From assembly GCA_944390505.1 (NCBI GenBank), contig CALXQF010000004.1:1-25690 (forward strand): a stretch of 25,690 nucleotides of DNA. The letters run 5' to 3'. Source of the stretch: an uncultured Clostridia bacterium (GTDB lineage Bacteria > Bacillota > Clostridia > TANB77 > CAG-508). This document shows, in pieces, positions 1 through 9,100 of this stretch (positions within the stretch are counted from its first letter, which is position 1; the number at the start of each line of letters is the position of its first letter). The notes under the pieces are model-generated. The model was not told the origin of the DNA. It worked only from the letters and a program-made list of their open reading frames with translations, and searched no databases. The position numbers and the translations under genes were made by a program.

Positions 1-654
1 AAAAGTAGCTCCACTTGCTGCAAAACTTTCACCTCTGTTTACTTCTGGGTTTAGCCACATAGCAACTTGTCTTACTTCTTCACTAATATTTTCTCCTGCG
101 GAGAAATTACTAACAACTCCATATCTATAGACACCATCTGTTGGTGCTATGATATTATCTGGTGTTGTAACAATATAAGCTCCTGATGGCACCATTTCGA
201 TATGGTTATTGACACATACATAGTAAGTATTAGAATAGCGTTTTGCTGGTAATGATGTTAAGTGTGAGCCAGAAGATACTGTTCCTCTTACTCCATTTAA
301 TGCTCTGATATCATCTACTAATTCTTTGTTATAACTAAAAGCTGTTCCTTTTTGAATACAATATAATTGTACTCCGTCTAAGGAAGGGATATAAACTTTA
401 TTGAGGCTAGTTGGTAATGCTTCATAATAAAAACTTCCATCTTTATAAAAAGCATTACTATCATGTGCACCTTTTATCACTAGTGAACCTATTTCTGATG
501 AATTTTGTATTGCTAATTCCTCTTTTGTAAGTGTAGAAATTTCTTGTATAGTTGTTGCACTATCTTTCATGATAAAAAACATAATCATAACGATTAAGAA
601 AAATAATGCAATTAAAATGAAGCTTAAAATTCCTAACTTTTTTATTTTATTCAT
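1..654 (-). CDS. Membrane-anchored protein with thioester-domain-like Cys/Gln pair (C-terminus outside window)
   Basis: This reading frame starts at an ATG at 652-654 behind a GGAGGG ribosome binding site and stays open for 218 codons to the window edge, so the C-terminus is missing. The N-terminus is a few basic residues and then a strongly hydrophobic stretch at about residues 8-29. There is no clear signal peptidase site or lipobox, which suggests a signal anchor with the rest outside the cell. The ectodomain contains YCIQKGT with Cys99, and later RQVAMW with Gln196. The established Gram-positive thioester (TQXA/TED) domains pair a Cys after an aromatic residue with a Gln in a QxA[IL]W context, forming an internal Cys-Gln thioester that can bond covalently to a host ligand. 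Assignment here is inference from these two motifs and their 97-residue spacing. The gene lies 18 bases after the 1724-residue protein and is probably co-transcribed with it. The 2392-residue protein has the same motif pair. Confidence 0.8.
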   Translation of the reverse strand, partial: MNKIKKLGILSFILIALFFLIVMIMFFIMKDSATTIQEISTLTKEELAIQNSSEIGSLVIKGAHDSNAFYKDGSFYYEALPTSLNKVYIPSLDGVQLYCIQKGTAFSYNKELVDDIRALNGVRGTVSSGSHLTSLPAKRYSNTYYVCVNNHIEMVPSGAYIVTTPDNIIAPTDGVYRYGVVSNFSAGENISEEVRQVAMWLNPEVNRGESFAASGATF

Positions 655-672
655 ATTACCCTCCTTCCTTGA

Positions 673-3600
673 TTACTCTTTTTTCTTTTTATCGTGCTTT
701 TTTAAATTTGTTTTTTGATCCTTTTCTTTATGATTTCTTTTGATATGAAAGATGGATGTTTTTTCTTCATTTTCTGTTCTTAAAAAGCTTCCATTGTTTT
801 TCTTTTTTGTTGTTAATATATTTCTTTGTATCATAAATACTCCAATGACAATCATAAATATAATTGTTAAAATTAGTGTACTATAAATAACGATTCTTCC
901 AGTTACTACACCAAGTACAATATCTGCATTTGACATATCATCTTCTGATTCTACCTTGTTTGCTTCTGTGGAATCTATGTCTGCAATTCCTTGTTCATTG
1001 TAACTTTCATAAATTTCAGCATTATTATTCACAATGGTTGAAATATTGTTATCTGTAATATTATAAGTTAATACTAAAGTAACTTCTTTACTTTCTCCTG
1101 GGTTAATAATAGTATTCTCTAGGCTAGTATTATATAAAACTTGCTCTTGAGTTGCTATATACCAGTCCTGATTTAATTCTGAATTAAATCTTGCATCTTG
1201 TGGCATATAATCAATAATCTTTTTAGCATATCCAGGTACTTGTCCTTCGTTTGTTACTACAATTTTGTATTCTGCTACAATACTACTTTTATTGATATTT
1301 TGTTCTAATACTTCTATTTTTTCTAATTTTGAATTACCATACTCATAAACTGTTGTGCCGATAGTTGGTGTTGTTAGTGTGATTTTACTAATATATTTAT
1401 CTAATCTTAAATCAAATTTTTCTGCTATATATAATCCTATATCAATATCTCTAACATTGTTATTAACTTTGATGGTGTTAGTTACTCCAGCATATTGTTG
1501 TTCTCCATTTAATGTAATTCTCATAGAAATAGCATCTGAGTTATAGCTTGTACTTACTCCTTGTTCTTGATATTCTGTCACACTATATTTTCCTGCATCA
1601 TATAGGAAAATGACTAAATATTCACCTTGTACCAAATTATTGAATTCATAAGTTCCATCTTGATTAGTAGTTGTGATTTTTTCTTGTGCATTATCCACAT
1701 CTGTTACAATTTCATTATTAGATTTTTGAATTAATACGACTTGGATTCCTGATAATAATTCTTCTGTTTCTTCTCTTTGTCCGTTTTGATTATCATCTAT
1801 CCATGCAATTCCAGTAATTTTATATCTTTCTGATGGATTGGTTCCTTCGTTTCCTTCTTCTCCTTGATATAGACTTTCATTATATTCAATAATATTAGTA
1901 ATTGCATTGGATTCTATTTGATTAATTCCTTGTGCTACTATAGTTGCTTTATTGGTTATTGTTTTATCTTGTTTGTCATCTGGTAATAAATCTGCTTGTG
2001 CAATTACTTTTACTGTAGCTTGTGCTCCTTGCTCAAAACTTGTCCAGCGAACTGTTGCTGTATTGTTTAAAGTTGAAGTAATTACTTCTGTTTGTCCTTG
2101 ATATGTATATTCTAATCGAACAAAAGTAAGTCCTTCTGGTAATTGATTTTCAAAAACTACTTCATTTGCATTAGAATTTCCTTTATTTTGAATATTAAAT
2201 TCATATGTCACTTGTTGTGCTTCTTTTACATATCTTTCTGATGAAGAAGTTTGTGTAATAGTAAAGGCTGGACTTCCTACATAATAAATTAATTCATTGG
2301 AATAATGTGTGTCCATATTATCTGCTACACCAGAAACGATGTATTCAAAATTACCTTTTAAATCTTCTATTTCAAGTGTTAATTTAATGCTTTCTAAGGT
2401 ATCAACTTCTAAAGTAGGAATTGTTGCAATTACTTGATTGTTTTCTATTTTTATATAGTCTTTTGATTCTAAGTTTTTATCTCGATAAGTAGCTTCGGTA
2501 ATTGTAATTCCTTGTGGAATTGGAATGGTAATTACTACATTATGAAGTTCTTCTTCTTGATTTTCTATTAAAATAGTACTATATAAAATATCTCCTTTAT
2601 GGAGAGCAGTATTTTGGTCTCTTGCTACTGCAACTGTTAAAATCATTTTTCCATCTATTTTATTAAGAGTATATGTATTAGAAGGAACACCATTTTTTAC
2701 TTCACTAGTTGTTATTCTTACTTGATGTTCTATTGTTCCTAAATCTCCTTCTTGCATTTTTAATTCATAAGTAGCTGTGGTTTCTTCTCCAGCTTTTAAA
2801 TTTCCTAATGCAATGGTAACATTTTTTTCTGTACTATCTGTATAAGTTTGGTAAGAAGAATCATATTGTGTATATGCAGTACCATCTGGTACTGGAATAT
2901 TAATTGTTACATTTTCTGCTTCTGCTTCTCCTGTATTTTTTACATTGACAAAGAAACGAACAATTTGATTTTCTGTTACATTACTATTTTGTTCCATGTT
3001 AGAAGTTAATGTTACTTCTATATTAGCACTTTCTCCTGTAGTAAGTCCTACAATACCAGATACTTTTGTTTCTCCTATAGTTGCACTTGATGTTTGATTA
3101 TCATAATATACTTTATACATTTGATAACTACTATTACCATATTCTAGATTTTCTGGTAATGTTGCTGTATAGCTAAATGTTAATTGGCTAGAAGCTACCA
3201 CTTCTCCACTAATCACAATTAGATAACTTCTTATATCACTTAATTGTGTTGGATTTTCTGTCCATCCATTATTTGCACCTAATAAATCTTTTGTTGCTTC
3301 TCCATTAGTACTATAGTAAATTCTTATTCTACTGCTATCAATTCCAGATGTAGTAATTTTACTATTCATTGGCATAGTAAAATTACTTTCTAAATTAGTA
3401 TCTTCATCAATTACTTTATTACCACTAAAAGGTATTCCTCCTAATATCATCATATTTTCTAGTGTATTACTATAATTGTTAGTAACAATTCCTTCTATGG
3501 TTACTTGTTTTGTTTCTCCATAAGCATCAATGGTTGCTTCTTGTTTTTCACTATTATTGCTTGTTAAAGTACTATTGGCTGTGTCATACCCTTTTATGCT

Positions 3601-5847
3601 GTTAACTGTTGCTACCCCACTTGGTGCCACTAAGTTAAAATTAGCAGTTGCAATTCCCATTGTGGCATTACTTACTGTACTTACTTTGGCATTTATATTA
3701 TTCATTCTTGCATTACTTACACTTAATGTGTTGACATTTGTATCATTATCATTTGCATTTTCATATAGATTAGTTGCTTGATTTGTATAATACATTACTA
3801 AATCTTCTGTTCCACTTGGTGCTAGCTTGTTTAGAGTAATATTTGTATTTAAAATAATGTTAGCTCCTTTTGCAATAACTGTTTGGTTATTTGTTTGAGT
3901 TGCTTCTTCCATATATTTTGTTTGAGTACCATTTAATGTGATTTGAATTACTTTTTTATTGTTTCTTGTAATTACTTTACTTTCTTTTATCTCAAGCTCG
4001 TCTTCTAATAAAAGATTAATATCTTTGATTTCTACTTTTTCCACTTGGCTTGGAAATTCGATTTCTATCGTTGGATTTTGGTATAATGCATATTGTGTGC
4101 TTGATGTATCTAATACTACTCTAATTTCTACATTTTCATTTTCTACTATTGTAGATAAGTTTTCATTTGCAATGCTAATTTCTGCTTTACTTACTGGCTC
4201 TGCTAAAGTAATTTCTGCTCTTTTTTCTGGTAAAGTAGGATCAGATAGATTAATTACTCCTAGCGTTATTTTTGAGAATTGTTTCATTTGATCTTTGGTA
4301 TATGTTTGCTCTGTAGAAAGTGCATTTTCTAATTTAATGTCTAAGTTTCCTTGTGTGATTGGTTTAGTGATTTCTAAAATGACTTTGTTTACTTTTGTTT
4401 CTGAAATATCTAATATATAATTGTTATTTTCATCTTTACTGGTTTGAGTATTGATATTTCCTATGATTGTTTCTTGAGCATCTTTTACAACAATATTTCC
4501 TTGTTCTCCTAATAATTGTTCAAAAATGACTTCTGAAATTTTCATTTGTTTGATAAAACTATTGGCTCCTATATCATATTCTTTTCCGTCTTGAGTAACA
4601 TATTTTTCTTCTGCTGTTTGTAATTCAATTTGGTTCATATTTTGAACATCATTAATTTGTATACGATAATTTACTTCATAAACTGTTTCTATTTTTTCTT
4701 CTATTACTTCGCCTGCATTTTGCTTACTTATTTTATCAAAATTAGCATAAACATAACCTTTACTTATTTCTTCTTGCGTAGAAATAGAAACATCTGTAAT
4801 AGTTCCCTTAGTTTCTTTGCAATCATATTCTATTGTTATTTGTTTTTCTAACGTCGTATTTTCATTATCTGGAATTGTAGCACTACCATTCATCAAAATA
4901 GTTCCATTCATTCCATTTTGGATTACTTGTTGATAGATATCTTGTCCTACATAAATTAAATTAATGACATATTCATCTTTTCCATTTTGATTCCATGCTA
5001 TCATTCCATCTTCTGATAAGTTTGAGGTTTGTATTATTAAATTTCCTGTTTGATTATCATATTGATAATTTTCTGTTTGAAATTCAATTCCACTTTCATC
5101 ATTTCCAGTGGAAGTGATTTGATTGGCAAATACATTTACTCTTTGTGGATGATTTCCATTGATTTGAGGTACTTGTAACTGTATGTTTGTTTGTGAAACT
5201 GGTAATATTTGATCTTTTATATTACTATTGACAATAAGTTGTAATAATACCCCATTTTCATTTTCTGTTTGATAAGGAATATATTTGCTTACTTCTGCAG
5301 TTAGTTCTAACTCTGCTTGAGCCTTCCAAATGGCTTGATTTTCAATTGTTTTTTCAATTGCTCTTTCTTTACCTTCTCCATCTATATAAGTAGCCGTAAA
5401 TTCTATTTTTGAGGCTTTTTGTAAAAAGTTTGGTTCTATTGCTTGCAATTTACTGATTTGAATTGGAACTTCTATGATAATTTCTTGATTAGCATTTATT
5501 TGATTAAATCTAATTTGCGTTTCGGTAGGACGTTGAATATTACTATCTTGTAAATTTGCGACATCAATTTGAAAATTGGGATGAGAAATATTGACTATTG
5601 TATTTTTCAAATAGCCATTCTCATTTACTTTAATAACAAAATATAAATTTGCCGTTTTTCCAATTTCTAATTCTTTAAAATAGGTTTCCCCTTCAAAATA
5701 ACTATTAAATTCTACATTTTTATGATTTGTTTGGTTATCTTGATAGGTTAAATTTGCCGCAACTACTTGTTTCCCTAAGGCTAACAAGTTTGTTCCCATT
5801 AACATAATTATCATTAGTATTGCAATTATTCTTTGTTTTAGTTTCAT
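673..5847 (-). CDS. Giant secreted DUF11/SdrD_B-type surface protein, 1724 aa, membrane-anchored
   Basis: The ATG at 5845-5847 follows an AGGAGG site. Residues 1-31 form a signal peptide with likely cleavage after VVAA. An HKNVEFNSYFEG block near residue 42 opens a long beta-rich N-terminal half with no family I recognise. DUF11-like modules lie at about residues 955-1060, 1065-1180 and 1195-1330, seen from the pattern of 'NxG..A.NV.....P.G' followed by a Thr/Ala strand. An SdrD_B-like domain at about 1341-1470 begins with a Ca-binding type DDNQNGQREETE loop and contains DGTYEFNNL and GEYLVIF. A further domain precedes a transmembrane helix at about 1651-1673. No LPXTG motif is visible. The cytoplasmic tail is about 50 residues and rich in Lys/Arg, much longer than in its paralogue. 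It is collinear along its whole length with the 1703-residue protein at 13377-18488, sharing for example EKFDLRLDKYISKITLTTPT. Likely a structural surface protein or adhesin; the ligand is unknown. Confidence 0.9.
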   Translation of the reverse strand: MKLKQRIIAILMIIMLMGTNLLALGKQVVAANLTYQDNQTNHKNVEFNSYFEGETYFKELEIGKTANLYFVIKVNENGYLKNTIVNISHPNFQIDVANLQDSNIQRPTETQIRFNQINANQEIIIEVPIQISKLQAIEPNFLQKASKIEFTATYIDGEGKERAIEKTIENQAIWKAQAELELTAEVSKYIPYQTENENGVLLQLIVNSNIKDQILPVSQTNIQLQVPQINGNHPQRVNVFANQITSTGNDESGIEFQTENYQYDNQTGNLIIQTSNLSEDGMIAWNQNGKDEYVINLIYVGQDIYQQVIQNGMNGTILMNGSATIPDNENTTLEKQITIEYDCKETKGTITDVSISTQEEISKGYVYANFDKISKQNAGEVIEEKIETVYEVNYRIQINDVQNMNQIELQTAEEKYVTQDGKEYDIGANSFIKQMKISEVIFEQLLGEQGNIVVKDAQETIIGNINTQTSKDENNNYILDISETKVNKVILEITKPITQGNLDIKLENALSTEQTYTKDQMKQFSKITLGVINLSDPTLPEKRAEITLAEPVSKAEISIANENLSTIVENENVEIRVVLDTSSTQYALYQNPTIEIEFPSQVEKVEIKDINLLLEDELEIKESKVITRNNKKVIQITLNGTQTKYMEEATQTNNQTVIAKGANIILNTNITLNKLAPSGTEDLVMYYTNQATNLYENANDNDTNVNTLSVSNARMNNINAKVSTVSNATMGIATANFNLVAPSGVATVNSIKGYDTANSTLTSNNSEKQEATIDAYGETKQVTIEGIVTNNYSNTLENMMILGGIPFSGNKVIDEDTNLESNFTMPMNSKITTSGIDSSRIRIYYSTNGEATKDLLGANNGWTENPTQLSDIRSYLIVISGEVVASSQLTFSYTATLPENLEYGNSSYQMYKVYYDNQTSSATIGETKVSGIVGLTTGESANIEVTLTSNMEQNSNVTENQIVRFFVNVKNTGEAEAENVTINIPVPDGTAYTQYDSSYQTYTDSTEKNVTIALGNLKAGEETTATYELKMQEGDLGTIEHQVRITTSEVKNGVPSNTYTLNKIDGKMILTVAVARDQNTALHKGDILYSTILIENQEEELHNVVITIPIPQGITITEATYRDKNLESKDYIKIENNQVIATIPTLEVDTLESIKLTLEIEDLKGNFEYIVSGVADNMDTHYSNELIYYVGSPAFTITQTSSSERYVKEAQQVTYEFNIQNKGNSNANEVVFENQLPEGLTFVRLEYTYQGQTEVITSTLNNTATVRWTSFEQGAQATVKVIAQADLLPDDKQDKTITNKATIVAQGINQIESNAITNIIEYNESLYQGEEGNEGTNPSERYKITGIAWIDDNQNGQREETEELLSGIQVVLIQKSNNEIVTDVDNAQEKITTTNQDGTYEFNNLVQGEYLVIFLYDAGKYSVTEYQEQGVSTSYNSDAISMRITLNGEQQYAGVTNTIKVNNNVRDIDIGLYIAEKFDLRLDKYISKITLTTPTIGTTVYEYGNSKLEKIEVLEQNINKSSIVAEYKIVVTNEGQVPGYAKKIIDYMPQDARFNSELNQDWYIATQEQVLYNTSLENTIINPGESKEVTLVLTYNITDNNISTIVNNNAEIYESYNEQGIADIDSTEANKVESEDDMSNADIVLGVVTGRIVIYSTLILTIIFMIVIGVFMIQRNILTTKKKNNGSFLRTENEEKTSIFHIKRNHKEKDQKTNLKKHDKKKKE

Positions 5848-5880
5848 GAAAACCTCCTACAAATAAAGTCCTACACTCCT

Positions 5881-5909
5881 ATTATACGATATTTTGTTTC
5901 ATTTTTCAA
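5881..5909 (-). promoter_or_regulatory. Sigma-A-type promoter for the 1724-aa protein gene
   Basis: On the minus strand TTGAAA (5904-5909) is followed by a 17-base spacer and TATAAT (5881-5886). The -10 box is perfect, the -35 has one mismatch to TTGACA, and the spacing is ideal. It lies 34 bases upstream of the ATG. The ribosome binding site AGGAGG falls between promoter and start. It separates transcription of this gene and its downstream partner from the upstream module. Confidence 0.8.
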
Positions 5910-6092
5910 TGGATTTCGAGATTTTTTTCCATTTTAGGGAATTTTTGTATTTGATTTTTTTCGAATTATGTTAATAAAACGCTGATTTTGCAATGATTTG
6001 ACTAGTTTTTATGTAACTGATAAAAGGGCAAAAAGATAATTAATTTGTAACACTTTTTAGTTGATGAATGGAAAAGATGATTTTTTTAACAT

Positions 6093-6133
6093 AAAATGCC
6101 CTACCAGAATGAAATGTTTTGGTAGGACATTTT
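6093..6133. terminator. Hairpin terminator, probably bidirectional, after the 2392-aa gene
   Basis: Positions 6093-6105 pair with 6121-6133, with the core CCTACC against GGTAGG, flanking AAAATG against CATTTT, and one mismatch. Weak pairing can extend into the loop to 6109/6117. On the minus strand the stem is followed by T-rich sequence (CATTTTATGTT), as expected for intrinsic termination 45 bases after the stop codon of the upstream gene. On the plus strand the stem is also followed by TTTT. The weak point is that the T tract lies partly inside the stem. Confidence 0.7.
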
Positions 6134-6178
6134 GTTAGATATTTAATTTATTATTTTTGAATTAATTATTTTTTAGAA

Positions 6179-9100
6179 TTAAAATCGATTTTTATTTAAT
6201 ACTACTTTTCTAATAACAATTGCTGCAACTCCTATGATTATTGCAATGAAGATACCTAATCCCAAATATAGATATTGTTCACCAAATGGTGGTAAAATAA
6301 CAACTCTTTCTGCTTTACTACTATCTGGCTCTGTTGGTTCTAATGTAGTAGGATTTTGATTTCCTTGTACTGAATATGCCATTCTTCTACCAACATCATT
6401 TGAAATTTGAACAATTTCTGCAATATTATCATAACTCATATCATCTTGACTATTTTGTGGTGTAATGGTTTGTGTTAGTATTAATTGAATTGCATCTTGT
6501 GTATTTCCTTTTGGATTGCTGGTTAATGGATATAAATCTTCACCTAATGCTTCTGTTCTAATAATAGTATTGTATTCTGGTAAAACTCCTGTTACTTCTT
6601 CATTTACATATCCATTGCTTCCAATTTCTTCTCGTGTAATGGTTGACCAGCCCCATTCCTCTTTATTGGTTTGTGTTCTATATTGTAAGTTGTTAGATAC
6701 ATAATCCATTACAACATCTGCAGAAGTTTTTACAATTGTATCTGGATTTGCCACTTCACCTATATAGTAGAATTGTGTTTCATTATAATCTTCTTCACCA
6801 ATATTGGTTACTGTCATATCATAAGTAATTTCAATAGTAGCACCATGCATTAATTCTTCATCCATTGTGATTTGAAGAATACCATTTTCCCTTGTTACAA
6901 CACTATTTACTCTATCTAATACCGCTGTTCTAAAGTCGTCATAATCTTGTCTTCTCTCGTCTTGGTCATTATTCGTATTTAGTTCCTCATATCCTGCATA
7001 ATCACTATAAACGTTTTCTGCACCATTTCTGTTACCTTGGTTATCAATGTCTGTGTATTCTTTGAAATCATTAATGTCATATGATACTCTAGGTTCCCAA
7101 ACTAAGTTATTGGCTGCTTCATTAGCATCAAATAAAATATTTTGGTTTGATAAAATTACTCTAATATTATTAATTTTTTTGTTAAGTTCTAATCCGGCTT
7201 TTGGTCTTTCTTCTAAGCCAAAGTCAACATTTTCTATATAGTAATTTTCATTGGTATTATTATTTCCAATATAATCCATTGGATTTCTATTGTTATCTCC
7301 TCTGTAACCATTGTTGTCATAACTATTATTACCTTCTGAACTTTGTCTATTGTATTCAAATTCCATACGGATAACACCAGTTTCTGCTACCATTTGTGTA
7401 TTAATATTTGTAGTGGTGTTTTGATTTAATGTATTTGCCAATTCATAAGTAACACCACTATAAGAGTCACTACTGTAATTATTAATACTTTCTCTGTCAT
7501 GGTCTGATAAGAAATCATAACTGCTTTCCCAAATATCTTTTGCATCTGATAGATTTGCTTGATATTCATCTGACCTATTAATGCTATATCCAAATGTTGC
7601 AGTATCATTTTGACTATTATAGTTGGTATATCCTACATATCCTGCATAGTCATCTCCACTGACATCTGTTCTTCCGTTTTGGTCAATTGCATTATCATTA
7701 ACATGGTCTTGTTGATAACTTGTTGATTTGTAGTCTTGTCCATTATAGAATGTATTACACTCATAGGTTTGTCCATTATAAGTATAGCTATCATCTCCGC
7801 CATATATGAACCTTACTATATAATCTCCTGGAATATAACCACTAAAATAATAGTATCCGTTTTCATCTGTTACTGTTGCTGCATCAATCCAAGTTGCTCC
7901 ATCCCATACTCTAGTAATATCACTTTGTGTAACTCCATCGATTACTTCATGTAATTCTACTCTAATTCCAGAAATGGTTACTTCATCATCTTCTCTTATA
8001 CCATTTCCGACAAATGCGTCTGTATCAGTTGGCTGGTAATCTCTTTTATCTTCCCATACAGTTCCACTAATTTCCCTGATAAGATCTTGTTCTACTGTTA
8101 CCGTAATTCCTCTTGCTCTATCTGCATCATCTTCAAAGTTTTGTTCATATCTGCTATTGTCTCTATTATTTAAGTCTTCTACTGTAAAGTTACCTGGGTT
8201 AGAGTCTTTATCTACCAATCCTGCTACATCATTGGAATCTTTTGTTATACCGTTTGGTAATGTAGTTCCATCTGCATAGAATGTTGAGTATCCATTAATT
8301 TCTGCAATATTTTGCTTTCCTGGAGAAGTGCTAGATGCTTGTGTTCCTAATATTAATCCACTACCTTCTCCTCTGATTTTAAATGTCAAGTAAATATATG
8401 CTGTTTCACCTGCTACTATTTTATGATTGTCTAAACCATTAATATACACTGTATCATAATGTTCATTTCCGAATTCACCGTTGAATTTAGTATTATTTTC
8501 GTAAATTCCAGTGCTTGCTCGAACATCTAGATATTTAGCATTACCTGTTGTATTTTTATCTTCTTCTACCATAATATCATAAAAGTCTTGTTCTGTGACT
8601 CGTATGCTATCTCTGTCAGTGTCTGTTGTGTCATCATCATACATTACCCATGACATATTTTCCATAAATTCATAACTAGAGTCATAGTAATCTACTACTT
8701 CATCTATTTGTGCTAATATACCTTGTGATTGGTTTCTAATGCTTATTTTATACGTAATAAATGCTTCTAGCTGATCACTACCATCATATTCATAATCAGA
8801 CTCGTATAATTCCCTAGAATAGGTAGTTCCATAATAGCTGTCATAACTTCCATTGATAATTCTTTCTTGAATTTCCCAAAATCTGTTTTCTAATTCTAAT
8901 TGATAATTTAAATATTCATCACTGTCTCTACCATATTGCTCTTCTAATCTCTTTAATTCATTCTTTTCATCATCAGTTAGAATTTCTCTTTCATTATATC
9001 CATAGATTTCTGTTCTTCCATTTACTTTAACAGTTGCTTTATATACATCTTTGTTTAATGCTACATCATAAACTGCTCTTTCTAGCAAACCTTGGTTAAT

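Larger units (their letters stand above)
5848..6178. other. 331-base intergenic region between the two surface-protein modules
   Basis: The stretch is very AT-rich and holds no credible coding frame. It contains the promoter of the downstream module (5881-5909) near one end and a hairpin terminator of the upstream module (about 6093-6133) near the other. The middle part, about 5935-6090, shows nothing I can name. Confidence 0.7.

Noticed and set aside
3959..4291. 110-codon plus-strand frame inside the 1724-residue protein gene
   Set aside because: Antisense shadow of an uninterrupted 5-kb gene; Ser/Leu/Phe-rich translation typical of reversed AT-rich coding sequence.
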